DNA of 64,000 bases, from positions 1 to 64,000 of the forward strand of contig NZ_JBJHZY010000002.1 of the NCBI RefSeq assembly GCF_045310525.1. The letters run 5' to 3'. A program made the translations under genes and the position numbers. The notes below the pieces were generated by a model. It did no database searches, was not told where the DNA came from, and saw only the letters and a list, made by a program, of their open reading frames with translations. Source of the stretch: Clostridium_AT radicumherbarum (GTDB lineage Bacteria; Bacillota; Clostridia; Clostridiales; Clostridiaceae). The number at the start of each line of letters is the position of its first letter. Within the stretch, counting starts at the first letter, position 1. This document shows, one piece after another, positions 44,441 to 53,126 of the stretch.

Positions 44441-44572
44441 TTATACATTTTGAATAACTGATACTGCATTACCAACAGGATCTGGATATTCACATGGAAC
44501 AATACCTGCAGCTATAATTGCGGATAAAAGCAAAATTCCCAAAGTCAGTTTCTTAAAATAATGTTTCTTCAT
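44441..44572 (-). CDS. Putative RRNPP signal-peptide precursor (43 residues)
   Basis: An uncatalogued short gene directly downstream of the XRE-TPR receptor. The product starts MKKHYFKK (basic), continues LTLGILLLSAIIAAGIV (hydrophobic, Sec-signal-like) and ends PCEYPDPVGNAVSVIQNV, a polar tail of 18 residues. That is the layout of precursors processed into Phr, PapR or NprX-type autoinducers, where a short piece of the C-terminus is the mature signal. AAGGGGG at 44581-44588 lies 9 nt upstream of the ATG. An extended -10 (TGGTATAAT) lies within the gap to the receptor stop, and a strong terminator follows. The mature sequence is not determined. The lipobox is absent because Pro precedes Cys. 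Confidence 0.75.
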   Translation of the reverse strand: MKKHYFKKLTLGILLLSAIIAAGIVPCEYPDPVGNAVSVIQNV

Positions 44573-44601
44573 TTCGTAAACCCCCTTTTGTTATTTTACT
44601 T

Positions 44602-44610
44602 ATTATACCA
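44602..44610 (-). promoter_or_regulatory. Extended -10 promoter for the peptide gene
   Basis: TGGTATAAT on the minus strand, with TTTTCA (44625-44630) 17 bp upstream as a weak -35. It sits in the last 10 bp of the receptor and the gap, so the peptide gene could be transcribed independently of the receptor. Confidence 0.55.
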
Positions 44611-44620
44611 TATAATGTAT

Positions 44621-45946
44621 TTATTGAAAATCGTTTTTTGTAAAATTAAGAGATTTATTCAAAAATATGCTTAAATCAATTAGTTTATTCTTAAATTCTG
44701 GACTTTTTTCATTTCTGCTGTCATGAATTAAGGAATTTAAGCATATTTTGGTATAAACATTAGCCAAGTATTGATTATTAGCTTTGCTTTTAAGAATATA
44801 TAATACTTTTGTGTAAAGTAAATTTAAAGCATTATCGTCATGAAGGCTTGTATATATTTCCTCTAAAAGGTTAAACCCGCTAATAATATATTCAAGGTCT
44901 GAATATATTATTGCCATATCTAAGCCTTCGTTTAGCAGCTTAATGGCTTCAATTGAAAGTTTATTTTTTATAAAGACCTTTGACTTATCTATTAAGGTTC
45001 TGCAGAGCTTGGAGGCATCTCTTGTCTCTCTTAAATGCTGTGCTCTATTAAAACATTCAATAGAGTTTTCCAAATCATTAATTTCCAAGTAATCAGAACC
45101 TAAGTTATTATATATTAATGCCAAAGTAGCATCTTTTATTTGAGTTTCCTTAACTAAGATTTCTAAATATGTATCGATTGATTTGTTAAATTTTCCTTCT
45201 CTTGCATAATAAACTGCCCTTAATACTTCAGCTTGAATGATATCATATAGATCATTACTGCTGTCACATAGGGAAATATAATTATTAATATAAGCATGGG
45301 CTTCTTCTAGTTTGTCTAATCTTCCATAAATAATTGCTAGATTAAAAAGAGTATGTTTTTTAATAGTTAGATTATTACACTCAGTAGATAGATTATAGGA
45401 TCTTATAAAATAAGCTAGGCTTTCAGTGAAATCAAGAGTATTTAACTTGCATTTTCCAAGCTTATTGAAAACTAAAGCCTTATTATCTTTATCTTTATTA
45501 TCTTTAAAAATTTCAAGTGCATTGTAGTATTCAACAAAGGCTTCATTATAAATTGTCTTATCAAATAAAATATCTGCTTTCTTCATGTACAGGTTTGGTA
45601 AAATATCTACTACTATTTTGTATTTATTGCACAATTCAATAAGTTGTTCAATTTCATCCATTGATAATTCTAAGTTTATCTTTTCCCTGCAATATGAAGT
45701 TGCTTCTTCAGCAGCGGTTGTTAATAGATATTTTACATCAATATCTAGATCTATATCTAGTTCTTTGGCTTGATTTTGAAAAACGTTCAAAACTTTTGCA
45801 GCAGTTTTTTTGTTAAGTTTTCGCTTTTCATGTTCCACCATACTAATGAAATTTCTAGAAACTCCGATTTCCTCTAACTTTTCCTGTTTTAGTCCAAGTA
45901 ACTTTCTTATGTTCTTTACTTTTTCTCCAGGATTTAAAAATTCCAC
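44621..45946 (-). CDS. RRNPP-type peptide-sensing regulator (XRE HTH + TPR)
   Basis: The likely receptor of the peptide encoded just downstream. Residues 1-60 are an XRE helix-turn-helix (MEFLNPGEKVKNIRKLLGLK, then GVSRNFISMVEHEKRKLN). Residues about 100-430 are TPR-like helical pairs with Asn- and acid-rich helices. The 441-residue size matches receptors such as PlcR, NprR and the clostridial Qsr proteins. I choose the GTG at 45946 because GAGGTGG lies upstream and it aligns the N-terminus with two paralogues; the GTG at 45955 overlaps that site. The promoter is at 46018-46045. The small ORF at 44441-44572 completes the cassette. Peptide binding is inferred. Confidence 0.85.
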   Translation of the reverse strand: MEFLNPGEKVKNIRKLLGLKQEKLEEIGVSRNFISMVEHEKRKLNKKTAAKVLNVFQNQAKELDIDLDIDVKYLLTTAAEEATSYCREKINLELSMDEIEQLIELCNKYKIVVDILPNLYMKKADILFDKTIYNEAFVEYYNALEIFKDNKDKDNKALVFNKLGKCKLNTLDFTESLAYFIRSYNLSTECNNLTIKKHTLFNLAIIYGRLDKLEEAHAYINNYISLCDSSNDLYDIIQAEVLRAVYYAREGKFNKSIDTYLEILVKETQIKDATLALIYNNLGSDYLEINDLENSIECFNRAQHLRETRDASKLCRTLIDKSKVFIKNKLSIEAIKLLNEGLDMAIIYSDLEYIISGFNLLEEIYTSLHDDNALNLLYTKVLYILKSKANNQYLANVYTKICLNSLIHDSRNEKSPEFKNKLIDLSIFLNKSLNFTKNDFQ

Positions 45947-46017
45947 AATTTCCACCTCTTCCCCTATTAATTCTTATAAAAACAATTTATTATGTATAAA
46001 TATCAACCTTAATTAAC

Positions 46018-46045
46018 ATTATAATACAAAAATGTGGAAAATCAA
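46018..46045 (-). promoter_or_regulatory. Promoter of the RRNPP receptor gene
   Basis: TTGATT (46040-46045) is 16 bp from TATAAT (46018-46023) on the minus strand, about 72 bp upstream of the start. Confidence 0.65.
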
Positions 46046-46203
46046 CTATTATTATGAATTTTCTTGTAAATCATTTGTTACATATATATGAATATTAATC
46101 ATTATTCTACTGCAGGCATTGAATTACAATTGTTTTAGTTTAATATCAGATATATTTTTTTGTTACCTGCATTAAAAAATATATTTATAGTTAATTTTTA
46201 AGT
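46046..46203. other. Intergenic DNA, nothing recognised
   Basis: AT-rich region between the receptor promoter and the SPFH terminator. No ORF with a ribosome binding site and no repeat is visible. Confidence 0.4.
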
Positions 46204-46247
46204 AAAAAACTGTGTGATTTTATGGTAAAATCAACACAGTTTTTTTA
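46204..46247 (-). terminator. Terminator of the SPFH gene
   Basis: AAAAAACTGTGT...ACACAGTTTTTTT with inner GATTTTA/TAAAATC pairing forms a long hairpin with a T run at each end. Confidence 0.88.
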
Positions 46248-46270
46248 AAAGTAAGAGGTTATACTTTAAT

Positions 46271-47218
46271 TTACTTTTTTAACATTTCTCCAATAGCAGC
46301 AATATTACCAAAGGATGAAATAGCCTCATTTGGAATAATAAGCTTATTAGCTGGATTTTTAGCCATTTCTACAAGTGCTTCTACCTGTTTTAATGCAATT
46401 ACAGTTTCATTTGTACCTGACTCAATTATTGCTTCATTCACTTGGGTTATGGCAGTTGCTTGTGCTTTAGCAATTGTTTCAATAGCTCTCGCTTTACCTT
46501 CTGCTTCTAATAGCTGTGATTCCTTAAGTCCTTCTGCACGTCTTATTGAAGCTTCTTTCTCAGCTTCAGCAGCTAGTATTTTAGCTTGTTTTTCTCCTTC
46601 TGCCCTAGCAATATCCCCTTGTTTTTGGCCTTCTGCCTGGAGTATTGTTGCTCTCTTATCTCTTTCTGCACGCATTTGTTTTTCCATTGCCTGCTGAATT
46701 TCTGCTGGAGGAATTATATTTTTAATTTCTACAGATAAAATCTTTATACCATATGCGTCTGTTATTTCGTCAACTACCATTAAGAGCTCTGAATTTATTT
46801 TATCTCTACCTGATAGAACTTCATCTAGTGTCATATTACCAACTATGTTTCTCATATTGGTAATTGTTGAATAAACTATACCAGATTTAAAGCTTTCAAT
46901 GTTATATACTGCATCTCTTGCATTCATAGCCTTATAAAATATAACATTGTCAATGGATATCTTTACATTATCTTTGGTTATAACACTTTGCGGCTCAATA
47001 TCTAATATTTGCTGCTTAGTAGAAACCTTTTTCCTAACAAAATCAACAAAGGGTATAACAAAATGCCACCCTGGTTCTAATACCCTGTGAAATTGACCAA
47101 TTCTTTCAACAACATATACACTTCCTGTGTTTACGATTTTTATTGAAGCAGTTACAAGTAAAAGTAAAATAATAAATATGACTAAAACAAATAATGATCC
47201 AGCACCCATATTATTCAA
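46271..47218 (-). CDS. SPFH/band 7 (stomatin/slipin-like) membrane protein
   Basis: A membrane-associated scaffold that forms higher-order assemblies in lipid microdomains. An N-terminal hydrophobic segment (residues about 8-27) is followed by the SPFH domain (GSVYVVERIGQFHRVLEPGW, KDNVKISIDNVIFYK), then a long coiled coil rich in Ala, Glu and Lys (residues about 180-260 with EGEKQAKILAAEAEKEASI). The 315-residue protein is of slipin or QmcA type. The start ATG overlaps the last 8 nt of the NfeD gene. SPFH and NfeD partners are a well-known pair. Confidence 0.92.
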   Translation of the reverse strand: MNNMGAGSLFVLVIFIILLLLVTASIKIVNTGSVYVVERIGQFHRVLEPGWHFVIPFVDFVRKKVSTKQQILDIEPQSVITKDNVKISIDNVIFYKAMNARDAVYNIESFKSGIVYSTITNMRNIVGNMTLDEVLSGRDKINSELLMVVDEITDAYGIKILSVEIKNIIPPAEIQQAMEKQMRAERDKRATILQAEGQKQGDIARAEGEKQAKILAAEAEKEASIRRAEGLKESQLLEAEGKARAIETIAKAQATAITQVNEAIIESGTNETVIALKQVEALVEMAKNPANKLIIPNEAISSFGNIAAIGEMLKK

Positions 47219-47654
47219 TCTCCTTTTCTAAATTTTGTTTTTTTACTATTAATTTATTTCCTTCAATGGTAGTAATAACTACACTGTCACCTCTTTTTAT
47301 AGGTTCACCATAATTTTTAACAGTCCAATATATTCCATCAATTTTAACCTTAGCTGTTTCAATAAAGTCCTCATCTACAATAATCACTCTATTAATATAG
47401 CCTTCTTCCATGGTGGTAGTCTTTGTAACTGACCTGCCTAAATATTTCCGCACAGCTGGATAGCCTATTCCCATAGAAATTGCACTTATTGCTATGAAAA
47501 CTATAAGCTGCACAGTAAAGCTATAATTAAAAATCAGGGCTATAATTGCAGCTATACCGCCAATTGTAAACCAAAGAAATAAAAAGGCACTTGTGACAAT
47601 ATCTATCAGTAATGCTGATATAGATATAATTATCCATAATATCAATAGCTCCAC
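47211..47654 (-). CDS. NfeD-family protein
   Basis: The partner of SPFH proteins. The 147-residue short form has four hydrophobic segments in the first 75 residues and a C-terminal OB-fold domain (GYINRVIIVDEDFIETAKVKIDG... GEPIKRGDSVVITTIEGNKLIV pattern). It lacks the N-terminal protease domain of long NfeD proteins. It overlaps the SPFH gene by 8 nt, which implies co-translation. The start is a GTG at 47654 with GGAGGG 6 nt upstream. Confidence 0.92.
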   Translation of the reverse strand: MELLILWIIISISALLIDIVTSAFLFLWFTIGGIAAIIALIFNYSFTVQLIVFIAISAISMGIGYPAVRKYLGRSVTKTTTMEEGYINRVIIVDEDFIETAKVKIDGIYWTVKNYGEPIKRGDSVVITTIEGNKLIVKKQNLEKEIE

Positions 47655-47783
47655 CTTATCCCTCCTTTTTTACATTGCTTTAAATTATTAATGTTGCTTA
47701 TCTTTAATTATATAACAAACATTGGAAAATTCATAATCTTTTTTATCAATAATCTTCTTATTATTTTATTACTTATATTGTGA

Positions 47784-47792
47784 TGGTATAAT
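47784..47792 (+). promoter_or_regulatory. Extended -10 promoter of nadE
   Basis: TGGTATAAT, with TATAAT at 47787-47792, about 54 bp upstream of the nadE ATG. The -35 is poor, consistent with an extended -10 promoter. Confidence 0.55.
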
Positions 47793-47845
47793 AATGTTGA
47801 ATTTGAAAAATATATAAAAATAAAACTTGAATAGGAGCTGAGAAG

Positions 47846-49750
47846 ATGAATTTTATAAAAGTTGCTGCAGCCTGCCCTGTAACTAATGTGGCTGATATAG
47901 ATTTTAATTTAAGTAATATTAAAGAATGTATAAGTAAATCTCTAGAGGCAAATTCAAAACTTGTAGTTTTTCCGGAACTTTGTATTACCTCCTATACCTG
48001 CTCAGACTTATTTCTGAATCAAAGTCTTTATATTAAATCTTTAAAGGCAATTGAGGATCTATGTGGGTTTTCCAAAAATAAGGATATATTAATTGTAGTA
48101 GGAGCACCTTATATATTAAATTCCAGCATGTATAACTGTGCCTATGTTATATTTAACGGTAAGCTCTTAGGAATAGTTCCTAAAAGTTATATTCCAAATT
48201 ATACTGAGTTCTATGAGAAAAGATGGTTTTCTTCAGGATTAAATGTTTTAAATAAATTAGTAAACATCTCCTTTCAAGCAAATGTTCCCTTTGGAATAGA
48301 CTTGATATTTACTGCCGGAGAGTATAAGTTTGCCTTTGAAATATGTGAGGATTTATGGGTTACTATACCTCCTAGCTCCTACCTTGCATTAAAGGGTGCT
48401 AATATTATTGGTAATCTTTCAGCCTCAAATGAGATTGTTAGCAAGGCAGATTATCGAAGAAATCTTGTGGAATCTCAAAGTGCACGTTGTATGTGCTCAT
48501 ATATTTATGCTTCTTCAGGAGTATTTGAATCCTCCACTGACTTAGTTTTCAGCGGACACCTTTTAATTTCAGAAAACGGCCTTATGTTAGAGGAAAATAA
48601 TCGCTTTCAAAGAGAAAATGAAATTGTTACCTCAATTGTGGATATTGATAAATTAAGTAATGAAAGACTTAGAAATATAAGTTTTAGTGATAGGAGCTTA
48701 ATTAATACGAATGAAATAAGAGAAATTCCTTTTGAATTTCAAAGTACGGAGATTGTAATTTTTAATAGGTTAATCCCAAAACATCCTTTTGTACCATCTA
48801 ATGAAAAACTACGAGATTATCGCTGCAGAGAGATATTTAATATTCAAGCCTCAGCTCTCTGTAAAAGACTTTCTCATACTGGTCTTAACAAAGTTGTTAT
48901 CGGAATTTCAGGTGGACTTGACTCTACATTAGCCTTACTTGTAGCAGTTGAAGCTTTTGAAGTTTTAAAGCTTCCTTTAAAGAATATTATATCAGTAACT
49001 ATGCCTGGATTTGGCACTACAGATAGAACCTATAGTAATGCAGTAAATCTTTGCAAAAAACTAGGTACAGATTTTAGAGAAGTAAATATTGTGCCTGCCT
49101 GCCTTCAGCATTTTAAAGATATTGGTCATGATGCTAATGTACATGATGTTACTTATGAAAATGTTCAAGCGAGAGAAAGAACACAAATTCTAATGGATCT
49201 TTCAAATAAAGAGGGAGGTATATTAGTTGGTACTGGTGATTTATCGGAGCTTGCACTTGGCTGGGCTACTTACAACGGGGATCACATGTCCATGTATTCG
49301 GTGAATTGCTCTATTCCTAAAACCCTTGTTAGATATTTAGTTAAGTATGTTGCATTGAAGGAAGTTCATGGCCAAATATCTAATATATTACTAGATATAT
49401 TAGATACTCCGGTAAGCCCAGAACTGCTTCCAAAGGATAAAAATGGTGAAATATCTCAAAAAACTGAAGATTTAGTAGGTCCTTATGAACTTCATGACTT
49501 TTTCCTATACTATTTTATAAGGCAAGGTGCCTCCAAAGATAAAATTTTATTTTTAGCTAAAATTGCCTTTAAAGATTGCTACAACGAAGAGGTTATAGAA
49601 AAATGGCTGGATAAATTCATTAAAAGATTTTTCACTCAGCAGTTTAAACGCTCAGCGCTTCCTGATGGACCAAAGGTTGGAACTGTAAGTCTTTCTCCTC
49701 GAGGAGACTTACGAATGCCTTCAGATGCTAGCTTCAATTCATTTATATAA
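47846..49750 (+). CDS. nadE: NAD(+) synthase, glutamine-hydrolysing
   Basis: The last step of NAD synthesis: deamido-NAD plus glutamine and ATP to NAD. The N-terminal 280 residues are a nitrilase-type glutaminase with the Glu in VVFPELCITSYTCSD, the Lys in GIVPKSYIPNYTEFYE and the catalytic Cys in FAFEICEDLWV. The C-terminal domain is the synthetase with PP-loop GISGGLDSTLALLV and GTGDLSELALGW. The 634-residue two-domain size is the glutamine-dependent type. Site AGGAG. Monocistronic. No glutamine transporter or nicotinate genes are nearby. Confidence 0.96.
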   Translation: MNFIKVAAACPVTNVADIDFNLSNIKECISKSLEANSKLVVFPELCITSYTCSDLFLNQSLYIKSLKAIEDLCGFSKNKDILIVVGAPYILNSSMYNCAYVIFNGKLLGIVPKSYIPNYTEFYEKRWFSSGLNVLNKLVNISFQANVPFGIDLIFTAGEYKFAFEICEDLWVTIPPSSYLALKGANIIGNLSASNEIVSKADYRRNLVESQSARCMCSYIYASSGVFESSTDLVFSGHLLISENGLMLEENNRFQRENEIVTSIVDIDKLSNERLRNISFSDRSLINTNEIREIPFEFQSTEIVIFNRLIPKHPFVPSNEKLRDYRCREIFNIQASALCKRLSHTGLNKVVIGISGGLDSTLALLVAVEAFEVLKLPLKNIISVTMPGFGTTDRTYSNAVNLCKKLGTDFREVNIVPACLQHFKDIGHDANVHDVTYENVQARERTQILMDLSNKEGGILVGTGDLSELALGWATYNGDHMSMYSVNCSIPKTLVRYLVKYVALKEVHGQISNILLDILDTPVSPELLPKDKNGEISQKTEDLVGPYELHDFFLYYFIRQGASKDKILFLAKIAFKDCYNEEVIEKWLDKFIKRFFTQQFKRSALPDGPKVGTVSLSPRGDLRMPSDASFNSFI

Positions 49751-49800
49751 TTTAATAAATCATCATGTAAAGCAATATTATTAAATTATTCCTAAAAAAT

Positions 49801-49893
49801 TAGACACTGAATATACTGAGAAAACTGAACTTAAGAAGATTATTTACTAATCTTCCTCAATGTTCTAACTAGTTTCCCACATTTCAGTGTCTA
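49801..49893. terminator. Composite long hairpin between nadE and yaaR
   Basis: Outer arms TAGACACTGAA and TTCAGTGTCTA pair perfectly over 11 bp. Inside are partly paired AAAACT/AGTTT and GAAC/GTTC segments and an inner stem GAAGATT/AATCTTC. T runs flank both ends, so it can terminate both genes. Its 93-nt size is larger than the other terminators here. Confidence 0.65.
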
Positions 49894-49904
49894 GCTTTTT
49901 ATCT

Positions 49905-50330
49905 CTATTTATAAATATCTACAACTAGGCCGCTTATTTCATCTATAGTTGAAGCTATCTTTAAATTATCTTTTTCATCTAAAAGCAGCATTTCAGTTAA
50001 TTCCTTTAGTTTATTATCAATTATGTCTACAGTCATAAAATATTGTGTCTGCCAAAAACTAATATCCTTATTAATTTCATACATATAAGAAAGTACAGAT
50101 TTAAGATATTCCTTTATCATTTTCTTATAGGCATGTACATCAGAATAACATTTTGTTACAGCTAGTCTATTCCCCTTTTTCTTTATATCCTCAAGTATAC
50201 GTTTTAATTGTTCTTCATTTTTTCTATCTCGTGCAAAATTAAAGCTCTGCGAAAAATCCTTTTTAATTCCTATACCCTTTTTATCTTCAGAGGTAATTGG
50301 GGTATTTCTATTTATTCTAGATATCTCCAA
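49905..50330 (-). CDS. YaaR-family protein (DUF327)
   Basis: A soluble helical protein of about 141 residues, a conserved Firmicute family of unknown function. Features: a basic linker in the first 40 residues, and helices with QLKRILEDIKKKGNRLAVTK, then YKKMIKEYLKSVLSYMYEI with FWQTQYFMTVDIIDNKLKEL. The C-terminal SFWQ and VDIIDNKL blocks are family-typical. I favour the TTG at 50330 because GGAGATGAG lies 5 nt upstream; the TTG at 50345 and ATG at 50339 are less well spaced. Not adjacent to its usual neighbour genes. Confidence 0.82.
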   Translation of the reverse strand: MEISRINRNTPITSEDKKGIGIKKDFSQSFNFARDRKNEEQLKRILEDIKKKGNRLAVTKCYSDVHAYKKMIKEYLKSVLSYMYEINKDISFWQTQYFMTVDIIDNKLKELTEMLLLDEKDNLKIASTIDEISGLVVDIYK

Positions 50331-50404
50331 GTAACTCATCTCCAATATTAGCTTTTGTTTGGTTATTGTATATCTACATAAGAAACCTTAACGTCTCTTG
50401 AAAT

Positions 50405-51271
50405 TTACTTTGCTAAATTAAATTCTTTAATACAAAGACTTATAGCTTCTTCAGTATTTAAGAAATCTATTCCAAGCTTTTTTAATTTTTTATTAGTTAT
50501 TCTAATATCTCTTTGCTGCTTATTATATCTTGCATCGTCTTTTACTATTATTTCATTTAATCTATGACTAATGCCAAGCTTCTTTACTATAACTTCAGCA
50601 ATGTCAAAGGTTGAAAGATCATTTTCACTGCCTGTATGATAAGTTCCATAAGGGATTTCCATAATTTTTTCTATATTTTTCAATAAATCATAAACATAAG
50701 TCATACCCCTATATTCATGGGAAGGTACAAGTATCTTATTACCACTTATAGAAGCTGCAACTACATTCCATAAAATATTTGGATTAACCTTACGAAAACG
50801 TTCTGGTACACCAAAAATCCAGGTAAGTCTTAAAATCCATTTATCTTCTAATATCTTTTCAATTTCTTTTTCAGCAGTTAGCTTATGCTGCCCATAAGTT
50901 GTATTAGGTATAGGCTCTGTTTTTTCACTGTAAGGACCTGCTTCTATATTGCCGTTAAAAATTTGTTCTGTACTTAAATTTATCATTTTAGTTTTAACTA
51001 AATTACAGGCTTTAGCAATATTTATGGATCCTGTAACGTTAATATCATAGGAAGCAGCCTTATCTTCTTCACATTTAGCTGTGTCTGCAATGGCAGCTGT
51101 ATGAAGAACATATTGAGGCCTTAAAGACTTAAATATTTCTGATACCTTTTTTTCGTCTCGAATATCCAAATCACTTTTTTTCAAGGCTGTAATATCATAC
51201 TTGCTCTTATAATATTCACAGAACCTGGATGCTAAAAATCCAGAAGCTCCAGTTACTAATATTTTATCCAT
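50405..51271 (-). CDS. dTDP-4-dehydrorhamnose reductase-like (RmlD/extended SDR)
   Basis: An NAD(P)-dependent sugar-nucleotide reductase or epimerase. GASGFLASR is the Rossmann Gly motif near residue 7. Later features: VLHTAAIADTAKCEEDKAAS (the typical HTAA block), NLSTEQIFNG, the catalytic Tyr-Lys in TYGQHKLTAEKE, and WILRLTWIFG, all RmlD/SDR-extended signatures. The 288-residue length fits. No rhamnose synthesis genes are next to it, so the substrate is unclear. Monocistronic. Confidence 0.82.
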   Translation of the reverse strand: MDKILVTGASGFLASRFCEYYKSKYDITALKKSDLDIRDEKKVSEIFKSLRPQYVLHTAAIADTAKCEEDKAASYDINVTGSINIAKACNLVKTKMINLSTEQIFNGNIEAGPYSEKTEPIPNTTYGQHKLTAEKEIEKILEDKWILRLTWIFGVPERFRKVNPNILWNVVAASISGNKILVPSHEYRGMTYVYDLLKNIEKIMEIPYGTYHTGSENDLSTFDIAEVIVKKLGISHRLNEIIVKDDARYNKQQRDIRITNKKLKKLGIDFLNTEEAISLCIKEFNLAK

Positions 51272-51334
51272 AATAAATCTCCAAAACCAGAATATATTTA
51301 TTAAATTATAACATTAAAGAAATTAATGACAAGC

Positions 51335-51598
51335 TTAATTTTTATTTTTTAAATTCATATTATCTAAGTCTTTTCTTAGTTTTTGTTCTATAATATAAAT
51401 TTTATTAGACGTATTTAATTTCATATCATTACTATTCTCAATCTTATGATAGGAAAAAATATAAACTAAATTAAAGCATAGTCCATATAATACAACGAAA
51501 ATTAAAACTATTATTAATACCTTAATAAATTTATTGTTAACCTTAAGTTTACTTTCTCTAAGCTCTAGATCTTCAACAATGTCATAGTCTCCTCTCAT
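51335..51598 (-). CDS. Small single-pass membrane protein
   Basis: An 87-residue hypothetical with a charged N-terminus (MRGDYDIVEDLELRESKLKV), one transmembrane segment FIKVLIIVLIFVVLYGLCFN (about residues 24-43) and a short polar exterior. Family unknown. Start ATG lies 63 nt from the SDR gene start on the same strand. Possibly an accessory protein, but there is no basis for function. Confidence 0.5.
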   Translation of the reverse strand: MRGDYDIVEDLELRESKLKVNNKFIKVLIIVLIFVVLYGLCFNLVYIFSYHKIENSNDMKLNTSNKIYIIEQKLRKDLDNMNLKNKN

Positions 51599-51757
51599 TT
51601 TTATACCCCCATTATATTTTAAAATACGGATAAAGTTTCTTTATAATATATGTAGAACATGTCCACCATATACTTAATTATTGACACCATCTTTAGCATT
51701 TAATCACATAACGGGTTATTAATTCACATATTTTGTTTTTATTTTTATTTATTAAAA

Positions 51758-51778
51758 AAGAAGCCCATTAGGCTTCTT
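51758..51778 (-). terminator. Terminator of the fRMsr gene
   Basis: AAGAAGCC pairs with GGCTTCTT across a 5-nt loop, followed by a T run on the minus strand. It overlaps the stop codon. Confidence 0.8.
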
Positions 51779-52274
51779 ATATACTTTTCCAGTCTATATA
51801 CTTATTTAATTTTTCAACAAATAAAACTAAATATTTTTCTTCTAGTTCGCTAAATCTGTTTAGTTCTGGACTATCCAAATCTAAAACACCATAAATAACT
51901 TCATCTTTAATTATTGGAATTACAAGTTCAGAATTAGAGGCTGAGTCACAGGCTATATGCCCTGGAAAATCATGAACATTATTTATTCTTTGTACCTTTC
52001 TTTCTAAAGCTGCAGTTCCGCAAACTCCCTTACCTAGATTAATTCTATTACAAGCAGGAAGGCCTTGAAATGGTCCAAGTATTAATTCCTCATCTCTCAT
52101 AATATAAAAACCAGCCCAATTTAATCTATCTATTACAGCCTTAATAATTGCCCCGGCGTTGCATAAGTTAGCTAGGCTGTCCGTTTCTGAACTTAACTGA
52201 CCTTCTAATAGTATAAGCATATATTTATATTTTTGTTCAGTACTCATTTTATTTAAACCATCTAATTTAAACAT
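51777..52274 (-). CDS. Free methionine-(R)-sulfoxide reductase (GAF-domain)
   Basis: It reduces free methionine-R-sulfoxide with thioredoxin-type reductant. A single GAF domain holds three cysteines, Cys75 (FQGLPACNRI), Cys85 (GKGVCGTAA) and Cys109 (HIACDS), with spacing 10 and 24 that matches the three catalytic or resolving cysteines of the yeast enzyme. The NWAGFYI and GPFQG blocks are also family-typical. The ATG at 52274 (GGAGGT upstream) gives 165 residues; the listed 169-residue frame has a poorer start. Monocistronic. E. coli YebR is a homologue. Confidence 0.92.
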   Translation of the reverse strand: MFKLDGLNKMSTEQKYKYMLILLEGQLSSETDSLANLCNAGAIIKAVIDRLNWAGFYIMRDEELILGPFQGLPACNRINLGKGVCGTAALERKVQRINNVHDFPGHIACDSASNSELVIPIIKDEVIYGVLDLDSPELNRFSELEEKYLVLFVEKLNKYIDWKSI

Positions 52275-52418
52275 AATTACCTCCAATACAAAATAATTTT
52301 ATTTTAGTTCATTTTAACACTTTATTTTAGCTGATTTCAATAACATTCAAATTGCTTTTGAACTTTCCTTAATCATTTGAAAAATTATTTATAACAAAAT
52401 ATATTATATTTAACTAGT

Positions 52419-53126
52419 TTAAAATAATTTTAATAAAGTAAATAGCTTTACTAATAAGGGAGCTATTATAACTGTAAAAAGTCCAGCTATTCCCACAGCC
52501 AGACTGCTCATTGCGCCTTCTGTTTCTCCTATTTCCACTGCTTTTGTAGTTCCTAATGCATGTGAGGCAGTTCCAATTGCTACTCCTATTGAAACCTTGT
52601 CTTTTATTTTAAACATCTTACAAATAAATGGCCCAACTATTGCACCAAAAATGCCTGTAATTATAATTGCTGCAACTGTAACTGATGGTATGCCATTAAG
52701 TTGACTGGAGATTGCAACACCTATTGGAGTTGTAACTGATTTAGGTACAAGAGAACTCTTTAATGCAATGCTTACATTAAAAAGTTTTGCTAGTAATATA
52801 ATGCTTAGCATTCCGCAAGTTGAGCCAATGGTTATACCTGCTATTATAGGCAAGGCATTTGATTTAAGCACGTTAATTTTCTTATAAAGCGGCACTGCAA
52901 GTACTACTGTTGCAGGTGCTAAAAAGAAGGAAATATATTGTCCACCTTTATTGTAGTCTTCAAATTTTATATTCGCTGTTAGAAGTAACAATATTATTAA
53001 AGCTTGACTTACAAATAAAGGATTCAGGACTGCTAATTTTGTCTTCTTATTTAAATAAATTCCAATTTCATAGGCTATTAGTGAAATCGTAATACCAAAT
53101 AGTGGAGTACTAATTATTTCCTTCAT
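52419..53126 (-). CDS. lrgB: LrgB-family membrane protein (antiholin-like)
   Basis: A 235-residue polytopic protein with about seven or eight hydrophobic helices. It matches LrgB: FGITISLIAYEIG at the start, then SLVPKSVTTPIGVAIS and GIATASHALGTTKAVEIGETE (here GVAIGTASHALGTTKAVEIG), which are family signatures. Together with LrgA it is thought to affect murein hydrolase activity, or to export small metabolites such as pyruvate or glycolate in homologues. It overlaps lrgA by 17 nt, so it is co-translated. Confidence 0.92.
   Translation of the reverse strand: MKEIISTPLFGITISLIAYEIGIYLNKKTKLAVLNPLFVSQALIILLLLTANIKFEDYNKGGQYISFFLAPATVVLAVPLYKKINVLKSNALPIIAGITIGSTCGMLSIILLAKLFNVSIALKSSLVPKSVTTPIGVAISSQLNGIPSVTVAAIIITGIFGAIVGPFICKMFKIKDKVSIGVAIGTASHALGTTKAVEIGETEGAMSSLAVGIAGLFTVIIAPLLVKLFTLLKLF

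Noticed and set aside
44441..44572. Lipoprotein reading of the peptide precursor because of Cys27
   Set aside because: The residues before Cys are Val-Pro, which breaks the lipobox, and no Gly/Ala/Ser stands at -1.
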